DNA of 11,855 bases from Desulfobacteraceae bacterium (lineage in GTDB: Bacteria > Desulfobacterota > Desulfobacteria > Desulfobacterales > Desulfosalsimonadaceae). The position numbers were made by a program, and so were the translations under genes. The notes under the pieces are model-generated. The model was not told where the DNA came from, ran no database searches, and worked only from the letters and a program-made list of their open reading frames with translations. Position 1 is the first letter of the stretch; every line of letters starts with the position of its first letter. Below are positions 5,827 through 11,855 of this stretch, in pieces. The stretch is taken from NCBI GenBank assembly GCA_007136525.1, contig SLGU01000148.1, forward strand, positions 1-11,855, read 5' to 3'.

Positions 5827-8202
5827 ATGGAAACACTGTCCGAACAATCCGATTTGCAATCAAAATTGAAGGCCGCCGAGGCATATGAGTCCCACGGCCT
5901 GTTCGATGAAGCAGTTGCCCTGTACCAGTCGATTCTTGCCGAATACCACGACATGGATGCACAGAAAAGGGCTGATATTGAATCGAAGGTCAAAGAACTC
6001 GGCCAGGAAATGGATGAGTTTGAGCACGAAGCGGCCCAGGACCTTTCTTCGCGGGATGTCTCCCATATCAAGTCGGGGCTTGCTTTGGGTGAAAGTGCGC
6101 CTGAAACGTTCGACAGCGCTTCGGCGTTCAAGGAACTGGGCCTTTACAAGGAGGCCATCGATGAATACCGGAAACTCTTTGGCATGGATTTTCCGGTAAA
6201 GGATTTTCTATCAGACCTGATTGAATGCCTGTTTACCGTATTCCAACCGGAAAAGGCCATTGAGTGGGTCAACCAGACGATCGGTGAATACAGTCTTGAA
6301 AAAGATGCGGAGGCCATCGTTCGCTATCAGTTGGGCGAGTCCCTTGAACAGCGTGACTACAAGGAACTCGCGATAAGCAGTTTTGAAACGGTCCAGAAGA
6401 TCGACCCCGTATACCCGAAGATCAAGGAGAAAATCCAGGCGGCCGAACCGGGGAAAAGCTATGAGTCGCGATACGATTACCTGCTTCGAAACGAGATCGT
6501 GACAACCGACCAGCTACAGAAGGCCTTGGGCATATCCAAGAAGAGCAGGAAAAGCGTTGAGCATGTGCTCATGAGCCAGTTCAAAATTTCAAAGGAGGAA
6601 ATCGGTAAATCCTTATCTGCCTATTATAATTGCCCGTTCAAGACCTTTGATCCGGCTATGGGTGTGCCCTACGAACTGCTTGCAAACCTAAAAAAGCCAT
6701 TTCTGCTGCAGGATCTCTGGGTGCCGCTGCACTGGGAAATCGATTATATTGAAATCCTCCTCGACGACCCCAAAGACCTGAGAAAACTGGATCATGCAAA
6801 GGCCCTGTTCAATACGAACAAGTTTACCTTTTCAGTTGGCATCAAGGAAGATATCGAAGCCATCATCAACCATTTTTTTGCCGGGAAAAAGAAAACAGCC
6901 ACAGGCGCACCTGCGCCTGCAGTAATAGACGAGCTTCCTGATATCGCCTTTGAGGAAGACGAGGAGGAAGAAGAAGATTTAGCTGATGTTTATGACGAAT
7001 CTTCCAGTAAAGTCGTCAGGCTGGTCGACCAGGTATTGATTACGGCATACCGGAAAAGCGCATCCGATATTCATATCGAGCCCTGCGGCATTGCCAAGCG
7101 CACCAAGGTGCGCTTCCGCATTGACGGCGTTTGTCAGGACTTCACGGAGGTTCCCAACACTTTTGCCAATGCCATCCTGTCCAGGATTAAAATCATGTCC
7201 AATCTGGACATATCGGAGCGGCGCCTGCCGCAGGACGGGAAAATCAAGTTCCGGCGCAGGGGCATCCCAGAGTTTGAACTTCGGGTTGCAACGGTGCCGA
7301 CGACCGGCGGCCATGAAGATGTCGTCATGCGCATCCTGGCCGCATCCGGGGCAATGAAAATCGACGAAATGGGATTGACCGAGCGGAACCTGAAGGTATT
7401 GAAGAAATCCATTTCCAAGCCTTACGGGCTTGTCCTGTGCGTGGGCCCCACCGGTTCCGGTAAAACCACAACCCTCCACTCCGCTTTGGGTGCCATCAAC
7501 ACCCCGGAGCGTAAAATCTGGACGGCTGAGGATCCGGTTGAAATCTCCCAGCAGGGGCTCCGCCAGGTTGAGACGCATAATAAAATCGGGCTGGATTTCG
7601 CCCGGATCATGCGCTCCTTTCTGCGGGCCGACCCGGATGTCATCATGGTCGGCGAAATGAGGGACTACGAAACCGCTTCCATCGGCATCGAGGCATCCCT
7701 GACCGGCCACCTTGTTTTTTCGACGCTCCACACCAATTCGGCCCCTGAAACCGTCACCCGCCTTCTGGACATGGGGCTCAACCCCCTGAACTTCTCCGAT
7801 GCGTTCATCTGCGTACTGGCACAGCGGCTGCTCAGGCGGCTCTGCAAAAAGTGCAGAAACGAGTATAACCCCACCAGAGATGAGTACGATGATATCGTGG
7901 AAGCCTTTCATTCGGACAAATTTGAGGACCTGGGCATCAAATATTCAAACGAATTGAAGCTCTTTGCCCCGGTCGGCTGCGAACAGTGCAACGGCACGGG
8001 GTATAAAGGGCGGCTGGGCATCCATGAAATGATGGAAGGAACCCCGGAAATCAAGCGGATGATCAAAAAACAGGCCAGTGCGGAAGAATTGTTCATCCAG
8101 GCAAGCAGTCAGGGCATGTCCACCCTGATGCAGGACGGCATTATGAAGGTATTTCAGGGGGTGACCGATATGACCGAAGTCCGCCGTGTTTGTATTATTT
8201 AG
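5827..8202 (+). CDS. TPR-fused GspE/PilB-family secretion/pilus ATPase
   Basis: The protein has 791 residues from ATG 5827, chosen for AAGGA at 5813-5817. The frame is open back to GTG 5752 (816 residues) without a ribosome site. Residues about 8-200 are TPR-like helical repeats. About 215-300 resembles the MshEN/GSPII_E N-terminal domain, though its glycines are poorly kept. An acidic stretch (about 376-390) precedes the N2 domain with ASDIHIEP. The C-terminal ATPase has Walker A GPTGSGKT at 540-547, a Walker B-type segment DPDVIMVGEMRD at 602-613, LTGHLVFSTLHTN as the His-box region, and a zinc-type tetracysteine motif (C673, C676, C718, C721). Such hexameric ATPases sit at the inner membrane and power assembly of pili or pseudopili. 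No pilin, GspF/PilC or secretin gene is nearby, so it is an orphan set among signalling genes. The TPR fusion suggests regulated docking. Confidence 0.93.
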   Translation: METLSEQSDLQSKLKAAEAYESHGLFDEAVALYQSILAEYHDMDAQKRADIESKVKELGQEMDEFEHEAAQDLSSRDVSHIKSGLALGESAPETFDSASAFKELGLYKEAIDEYRKLFGMDFPVKDFLSDLIECLFTVFQPEKAIEWVNQTIGEYSLEKDAEAIVRYQLGESLEQRDYKELAISSFETVQKIDPVYPKIKEKIQAAEPGKSYESRYDYLLRNEIVTTDQLQKALGISKKSRKSVEHVLMSQFKISKEEIGKSLSAYYNCPFKTFDPAMGVPYELLANLKKPFLLQDLWVPLHWEIDYIEILLDDPKDLRKLDHAKALFNTNKFTFSVGIKEDIEAIINHFFAGKKKTATGAPAPAVIDELPDIAFEEDEEEEEDLADVYDESSSKVVRLVDQVLITAYRKSASDIHIEPCGIAKRTKVRFRIDGVCQDFTEVPNTFANAILSRIKIMSNLDISERRLPQDGKIKFRRRGIPEFELRVATVPTTGGHEDVVMRILAASGAMKIDEMGLTERNLKVLKKSISKPYGLVLCVGPTGSGKTTTLHSALGAINTPERKIWTAEDPVEISQQGLRQVETHNKIGLDFARIMRSFLRADPDVIMVGEMRDYETASIGIEASLTGHLVFSTLHTNSAPETVTRLLDMGLNPLNFSDAFICVLAQRLLRRLCKKCRNEYNPTRDEYDDIVEAFHSDKFEDLGIKYSNELKLFAPVGCEQCNGTGYKGRLGIHEMMEGTPEIKRMIKKQASAEELFIQASSQGMSTLMQDGIMKVFQGVTDMTEVRRVCII

Positions 8203-8272
8203 CGGCCGGTCCGTATTGAAGACTTCGAACAGGCGCCCTTGTTTTCCGGGTTATTGAAAAAAGTGCCCCGAC

Positions 8273-8773
8273 ATGAATGGGCCATCATGGGTTCTGGTAA
8301 TGGATTTTTTTCGTTTTTTTAAAAAATATTGGCCTTCCGGCGGATTACGCAAGCGGGCGGACCGGTCCACTGAGCCGCACGGCGGCAGCAATGCGGAAAA
8401 ACTGGATCAGCGCGCCTTTTCACGGCACTGGGTGTCTTTCCCCGTGATCATTTCCTGGGCCGGTGATTTTGAAAACGAGGACAGCCGGGAAAAAACCGTG
8501 CTTCAGGATATATCGGGGGGCGGGGCCCTGTTTGTTTCCAAAAACCCCGGGAACTATTATCCCGGCCAGTTGCTGAAGATTGCCATTATGCTCGACGGGA
8601 CCCATGATGTGAAGGCGCGGATTATGACCGAGGCGACCGTTATACGGATTCGCCATGATATTAAACCGGATGCGCATTCCCCTGATCCGAAAACAGCCAG
8701 GATTGCCGTTCAGTTTGACTGGTCTTTTGAATTTGAACGGATTGACAACCATGATCGTGGGTCAATTGGATGA
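8273..8773 (+). CDS. PilZ-domain protein, probable c-di-GMP receptor
   Basis: The protein has 166 residues from ATG 8273. Neither this ATG nor the in-frame one at 8300 has a clear ribosome site, so the first nine residues are uncertain. After a basic, flexible N-terminus (about 1-42) there is a PilZ-type beta barrel. The RxxxR motif is R47-A-F-S-R51, followed by WVSFPVIISW, and 28 residues later comes D79-x-S81-x-x-G84 in DISGGGALF. Both halves of the c-di-GMP binding signature are therefore present. The remaining strands (GQLLKIAIML, ATVIRIRH, ARIAVQFDW) complete the barrel. It follows the pilus-type ATPase by 70 bases and overlaps the cyclase start by ATGA, so translational coupling to the cyclase is likely. 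I infer that it relays c-di-GMP to the ATPase or the cyclase. Confidence 0.85.
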   Translation: MNGPSWVLVMDFFRFFKKYWPSGGLRKRADRSTEPHGGSNAEKLDQRAFSRHWVSFPVIISWAGDFENEDSREKTVLQDISGGGALFVSKNPGNYYPGQLLKIAIMLDGTHDVKARIMTEATVIRIRHDIKPDAHSPDPKTARIAVQFDWSFEFERIDNHDRGSIG

Positions 8774-9900
8774 AGCCGGGTTTCCGAAAAACCTATAATT
8801 CATTTTCAGGAAAAATTCTCGTGGCACTGGGGCTGATGGCCCTTCTGCCCTATCTGCTGGTGATTTACCTTTTTTTCCATGAACGCATCACACCCTCTGA
8901 AACCGTTTACCTGTTTTCCTTTCTATCGCTTTTTTCAATCTTTACCGGTTTTGCACTGCTGCGCAGATCCGCCGGCCAGATTGAGTTGCTGTGCGAGGAG
9001 ATCCGCAGGATAGAATCCGGTGAAAAAAAAGAGCCCATCCAGATCCCGGACGATACCGAGATGGCCGAAATTGCCACGCATTTCAACGTGATGGCCAAAA
9101 GACTGGACGACATGAAACGCAAAAACCAGGAGCAGGCCACCCAGCTCATGGTGTATGCGCGGGACCTGTCGCTTTCCTACCAGCGGACCAAGCGGGAGGA
9201 GGATCTCAGAAACCGGATCAGCCGTTACGTGGGAAACAACCTGGTGGAAAAGCTCATCGACCTGAAAGACGGCGTTTTCCTTGAAACCGAAAGAAACACC
9301 GTAACCGTGCTGTTTGCCGATATCCGTTCCTTTACGGCTCTTGCCGAGCGGATGGTGGCCGAGGAAGTTGTCTTCATGCTCAACGAGTATTTTTCCATCA
9401 TGGTGGACATTATTTTCAAAAACAACGGTCTGCTGGACAAATTCGTGGGGGACCAGCTTATTGCCGTGTTCGGCCTGGTGGAAGCCGACGGCACCCACCC
9501 GGACAACGCCATTCGCGCCGCCTTGGAGATGACCGCTGCAACGCAGAAGCTCGGGCAGGAAAGACAGGAAAAGGGGTTGGAGGTGTTTGATGCCGGCATC
9601 GGGATCAACACCGGGGCTGCGATCATCGGCAATATCGGATCAGAGAATCGCATGGACTACACGGTCATCGGGGACTGCGTCAATATTGCCGCCCGCCTGG
9701 AGCAGATGGCCAAGGGCGGGGAAATCATCGTGGGGGAGATGACCTACCTCCAGCATACGGGCAACTTTCATTTTGAAAGCCGCGGCGAGGTTTACGTGAA
9801 AAACAAGCTGGAGCCCGTCATCTGTTACAACGTGCTGGGGTATGCAAAGGACAATGTGGCGGAAGTGCATGGGAATCGAACCCACCCGGGACGGTTTTAA
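8770..9900 (+). CDS. Membrane-anchored class III adenylate cyclase
   Basis: The protein has 376 residues and starts inside the PilZ stop codon (ATGA at 8770). Two membrane segments (about 16-36 and 46-64), separated by a very short loop, anchor it. A HAMP-like and coiled-coil linker (about 65-160) follows, then the catalytic domain (about 170-350). Metal ligands D184 (FADIRSFT) and D228 (KFVGDQ), adenine-selecting K224 and D296 (DYTVIGD), and transition-state N305 and R309 (VNIAARLE) are all present. It should therefore make cAMP from ATP as a homodimer. With almost no periplasmic loop, input probably comes from the membrane or from partners such as the PilZ protein. The last 14 residues (from about 363, ending HGNRTHPGRF) are encoded by the antisense of the selC tRNA gene. 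They are probably not a conserved part of the enzyme, and there is no earlier stop codon. Confidence 0.93.
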   Translation: MKPGFRKTYNSFSGKILVALGLMALLPYLLVIYLFFHERITPSETVYLFSFLSLFSIFTGFALLRRSAGQIELLCEEIRRIESGEKKEPIQIPDDTEMAEIATHFNVMAKRLDDMKRKNQEQATQLMVYARDLSLSYQRTKREEDLRNRISRYVGNNLVEKLIDLKDGVFLETERNTVTVLFADIRSFTALAERMVAEEVVFMLNEYFSIMVDIIFKNNGLLDKFVGDQLIAVFGLVEADGTHPDNAIRAALEMTAATQKLGQERQEKGLEVFDAGIGINTGAAIIGNIGSENRMDYTVIGDCVNIAARLEQMAKGGEIIVGEMTYLQHTGNFHFESRGEVYVKNKLEPVICYNVLGYAKDNVAEVHGNRTHPGRF

Positions 9901-9954
9901 CGCCCCACACCGGATTTGAAGTCCGGGAGCCCCACCAGTGAGCTGCGCACTTCC
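9857..9954 (-). tRNA. selC: tRNA-Sec (anticodon UCA)
   Basis: Read on the minus strand the gene is 98 bases including an encoded GCCA end (9857-9860). The acceptor stem has 8 base pairs (9947-9954 with 9861-9868), longer than the usual 7 and typical of tRNA-Sec. The anticodon stem CCGGA/TCCGG (9922-9926 and 9910-9914) encloses loop CTTCAAA with anticodon TCA at 9917-9919. A long variable arm can pair as GGGGCG/CGTCCC, and a T-arm with loop TTCGATT closes against CCCAT. The product inserts selenocysteine at UGA codons with a SECIS element, after charging with serine and conversion by SelA. The 3' 44 bases lie antisense to the end of the cyclase gene. SelA, SelB and SelD are not in the window. 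Confidence 0.97.
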
Positions 9955-9966
9955 GTTTCACACCGG

Positions 9967-9994
9967 TTGGAAAAAATAACGTTTATTTTATAAC
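9967..9994 (+). promoter_or_regulatory. Candidate sigma-70 promoter for the peptidase gene
   Basis: On the plus strand TTGGAA (9967-9972) and TATAAC (9989-9994) are separated by 16 bases, with an expected start near 10001 and ATG at 10024. The boxes interleave with those of the opposite selC promoter, so both polymerases could not bind at once. AGGGGA at 10009-10014 is the ribosome site for the peptidase gene. Confidence 0.4.
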
Positions 9995-10001
9995 AGGTCA
10001 A
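9973..10001 (-). promoter_or_regulatory. Candidate sigma-70 promoter for selC
   Basis: On the minus strand TTGACC (9996-10001) and TATTTT (9973-9978) are separated by exactly 17 bases. The expected start is about 8-12 bases upstream of the mature tRNA 5' end at 9954, leaving a short leader for RNase P. Position, spacing and -35 match are good; the -10 box is moderate. Confidence 0.55.
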
Positions 10002-10023
10002 GCTTTTTAGGGGAAATGCCCAA

Positions 10024-11181
10024 ATGATCAATGAATACAGGCTCAGGGACCTTTTTGAGCGCCTGGTGCGCATAGACAGCGTGTCCCGGCGGGAAGGCGC
10101 CGTATCCCGCGAGATCCGCACCCTTCTGGAAGCAATGGGGGCGGATATCTACATCGATGACAGCGGCCGCCATACCGGAAGCGAAACCGGCAACCTCATT
10201 GCCAAGTTCAAGGGGAACCGCGATGCGCCCCCCCTTTTTCTCAACGCCCACATGGATACGGTCGAACCCGGGGAGGGCATAACGCCTGAATTCAAAAACG
10301 GCGTTTTCACGAGCGACGGCACCACCATATTGGGGGCGGACGACAAGAGCGCAATCGCCATCATCATTGAAGCCATGCGGGTGGTCCGCGAAAACAACCT
10401 GCCCCACGGCCCCATCGAGGTGGTCCTGACCACGTGCGAGGAAATCGGCCTGCTGGGGGCGAAATTCCTTGATCGCTCGCTCCTGGACGCCGCATACGGC
10501 TACGCGCTGGACACGTTCGACACCGCGTCCATCATTACCCGGGCGCCCGCGGCCAATCATTTCCAGTTCACGGTGCACGGCCGGTCCGCCCATGCCGGGG
10601 CCGAGCCGGAAAAAGGGATCAACGCCATATCCATTGCCGCAAGGGCTATCGCCGGGCTGACACTGGGCCGGATCGATTCAGAAACCACCTGCAACATCGG
10701 TTTTATCGAATGCGCCGGGGCCACGAACATCGTTCCGGAAGCGGTGTGCGTCAAGGGCGAAGCCAGAAGCCACGACGCGTCAAAGCTCGATCAGGTGACC
10801 GGCGGCATCGTGTCCGCTTTTGAGCGGGCAATCAGGGACTGCCCGGAAAAAGACGATATCGCCGGCCTGCCCCGGCTGGAATCGGTGATTGAAAACCAGT
10901 TTCCCAACACGTTTATCCCCGAGGAGCACCCGGTGGTGGTGGTCGCGAAGAAGGCCGCGCAGAACCTGGGCCGTGAACTGGTTTCCAAAAAAACCGGGGG
11001 CGGCTCGGACGCCAATATCTTTTTTTCAAAAAACATCGTCACCGGCGTTATCGGCACGGGCATGCGCGATGCCCACACGGTGCGCGAAAATATCAGCCTG
11101 GCGGACATGGTGAAGACCGTCGCCCTTCTGGTCGAAATTATGGGCGTCCATGCCGGGCAGGAAGATGAAATGACCTCATGA
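10024..11181 (+). CDS. M20-family metallopeptidase, peptidase T-like
   Basis: The protein has 385 residues. ATG 10024 has AGGGGA 9 bases upstream. It is a cytoplasmic two-zinc aminopeptidase of the M20 family, closest in layout to peptidase T-like enzymes that cleave N-terminal residues from small peptides. Metal ligands are visible in order: H76 and D78 (NAHMDT), D107 (GADDKS), E139/E140 (EEIGLLGA, E139 being the likely catalytic base), D163 (ALDTFD) and H351 (RDAHTVRE). The dimerisation lid carries GRSAHAGAEPEKGINA (about 190-205). The length matches the family and no active-site residue is missing. It overlaps the next gene by ATGA, so the two are probably co-translated, although no pathway links peptidase T and LarC. 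Exact substrate is unknown, and carboxypeptidase or deacylase activity remains possible for this broad family. Confidence 0.92.
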   Translation: MINEYRLRDLFERLVRIDSVSRREGAVSREIRTLLEAMGADIYIDDSGRHTGSETGNLIAKFKGNRDAPPLFLNAHMDTVEPGEGITPEFKNGVFTSDGTTILGADDKSAIAIIIEAMRVVRENNLPHGPIEVVLTTCEEIGLLGAKFLDRSLLDAAYGYALDTFDTASIITRAPAANHFQFTVHGRSAHAGAEPEKGINAISIAARAIAGLTLGRIDSETTCNIGFIECAGATNIVPEAVCVKGEARSHDASKLDQVTGGIVSAFERAIRDCPEKDDIAGLPRLESVIENQFPNTFIPEEHPVVVVAKKAAQNLGRELVSKKTGGGSDANIFFSKNIVTGVIGTGMRDAHTVRENISLADMVKTVALLVEIMGVHAGQEDEMTS

Positions 11182-11855
11182 TTGCTTATTTTGACTGTTT
11201 TTCCGGAATCAGCGGGGATATGGCCCTGGGCGCGCTGGTGGATTTAGGCATATCCGCCGAATGGCTGGAGGACCACCTGAAGACGGCCCTGGGGATAACC
11301 GGCTTTGAAATACACGCCCAAACGGTGCAGCGGGGGGGGGTCAGCGGGAAGAAGGTCGACGTTGTTGTCTCCGATACGGAGCCCCGCGATTACGCCCGCA
11401 TCCGCACCATAATCGAAAACAGCACCCTTTCCGGGCAGGCGGTCCAAAACAGCCTTGCCATGTTTAAAAAAATTGCCGAAGCCGAAGCCGCCATCCACGG
11501 GTGCCCTTTAGACGCAGTGCACTTTCACGAGCTGGGCGGCGTGGATGCCATCGTGGACATGGTCGGCACGGCTGTATGCATCGAGAAACTGGGGATAGAA
11601 ACGGTGGTTTCATCCAGAATCGCCCTGGGGTCCGGCATGGTTGAATGCGCCCACGGCCGGCTTCCGGTTCCGGCGCCGGCAACGCTGTCCATTCTTTCAG
11701 GCATACCCGTCTACGGCACCGGCATCGGCTGTGAACTGGTGACGCCAACGGGTGCGGCCATTATCGCGGTGCTTGCCTCGGCCTTCGAGCCGGTGCCCGA
11801 CATGGTGATCGAAAACACGGGCTACGGCGCAGGCGGCCGCGATCTGCCGCAGCAG
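11178..11855 (+). CDS. larC: LarC, nickel insertion protein for the nickel-pincer cofactor (N-terminal part)
   Basis: An open frame of 226 codons starts at ATG 11178, inside the peptidase stop codon, and runs off the window end. The N-terminus AYFDCFSGISGDM (3-15) is the hallmark of LarC (formerly DUF111). H115-F-H-E118-L-G-G, a DAIVDMVG segment and a VTPTGAA segment also match the family. LarC uses CTP to place nickel in the pyridinium thiocarboxylate mononucleotide, making the cofactor of lactate racemase LarA and related epimerases; LarB and LarE make the precursor. In Lactobacillus plantarum larC is split by a programmed frameshift. Here the frame is uninterrupted over the visible part, including a run of nine G at 11332-11340. 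larA, larB and larE are not in the window. The C-terminal part, normally another 150-200 residues, is missing because the window ends. Confidence 0.94.
   Translation, partial: MIAYFDCFSGISGDMALGALVDLGISAEWLEDHLKTALGITGFEIHAQTVQRGGVSGKKVDVVVSDTEPRDYARIRTIIENSTLSGQAVQNSLAMFKKIAEAEAAIHGCPLDAVHFHELGGVDAIVDMVGTAVCIEKLGIETVVSSRIALGSGMVECAHGRLPVPAPATLSILSGIPVYGTGIGCELVTPTGAAIIAVLASAFEPVPDMVIENTGYGAGGRDLPQQ

Noticed and set aside
6979..7911. Long open frame (310 codons) on the minus strand opposite the ATPase core
   Set aside because: The plus strand encodes conserved ATPase motifs throughout this region. The minus-strand translation has no family features, and long antisense frames are common opposite GC-biased genes.
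9857..9954. Genomic island inserted at selC
   Set aside because: No integrase gene, no direct repeat of the tRNA 3' end, and no phage or mobilisation genes are seen on either side within the window.
11332..11340. Run of nine G as a frameshift site or sequencing error in larC
   Set aside because: The reading frame on both sides gives LarC-like sequence in the same frame, so no shift is needed. Length variation here would still be worth noticing in raw reads.
1..11855. CRISPR array, rRNA, transposase or toxin-antitoxin pair
   Set aside because: No regularly spaced direct repeats, no rRNA-like sequence, and no such protein families are visible in any frame I examined.

Overview
The window looks like chromosomal DNA from an anaerobic member of the Desulfobacterota (former Deltaproteobacteria). 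This is inferred from gene content: PATAN/DUF4388-type and roadblock signalling proteins, a selenocysteine tRNA, a LarC nickel-cofactor gene, and a palindromic repeat of a style I associate with that group. The species cannot be named from sequence alone. All ten protein genes lie on the plus strand; the only minus-strand gene is the tRNA.

Positions 1-9900 hold a collinear run of eight sensory and signalling genes plus a pilus/secretion-type ATPase. In order they are: an uncharacterised acidic/helical protein (28-741); a small protein with a winged-helix-like N-terminus (884-1357); a membrane protein with a zinc ribbon, a Cache-like sensor and a HAMP domain but no output domain (1593-2789); a PATAN-like protein (2908-3987); a response regulator with a PATAN-like domain (4058-5182); a roadblock/LC7-like protein (5251-5619); a TPR-fused GspE/PilB-family ATPase (about 5827-8202); a PilZ-domain protein (8273-8773); and a membrane-anchored class III adenylate cyclase (8770-9900). 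A 126-bp imperfect palindrome (1356-1481) and a 15-bp hairpin (2818-2863) sit between genes in the first third. I infer that the genes form one regulatory module joining periplasmic sensing, phosphorelay and small-GTPase-type adaptors, c-di-GMP and cAMP to a type IV pilus-like motor. I do not recognise this as a described system.

Positions 9857-9954 on the minus strand are selC, the tRNA for selenocysteine, with an 8-bp acceptor stem, UCA anticodon, long variable arm and encoded CCA. Its 3' half is antisense to the last codons of the cyclase. The short gap to the next gene carries what look like interleaved divergent promoters, one for selC and one for the downstream peptidase gene.

Positions 10024-11855 hold a metabolic pair joined by an ATGA overlap: an M20-family peptidase T-like enzyme with all its metal ligands, and the N-terminal part of larC (nickel insertion into the nickel-pincer nucleotide cofactor), which runs off the window. 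This part is visibly more GC-rich than the signalling part. A selC gene next to larC fits an anaerobe that relies on selenium and nickel enzymes.
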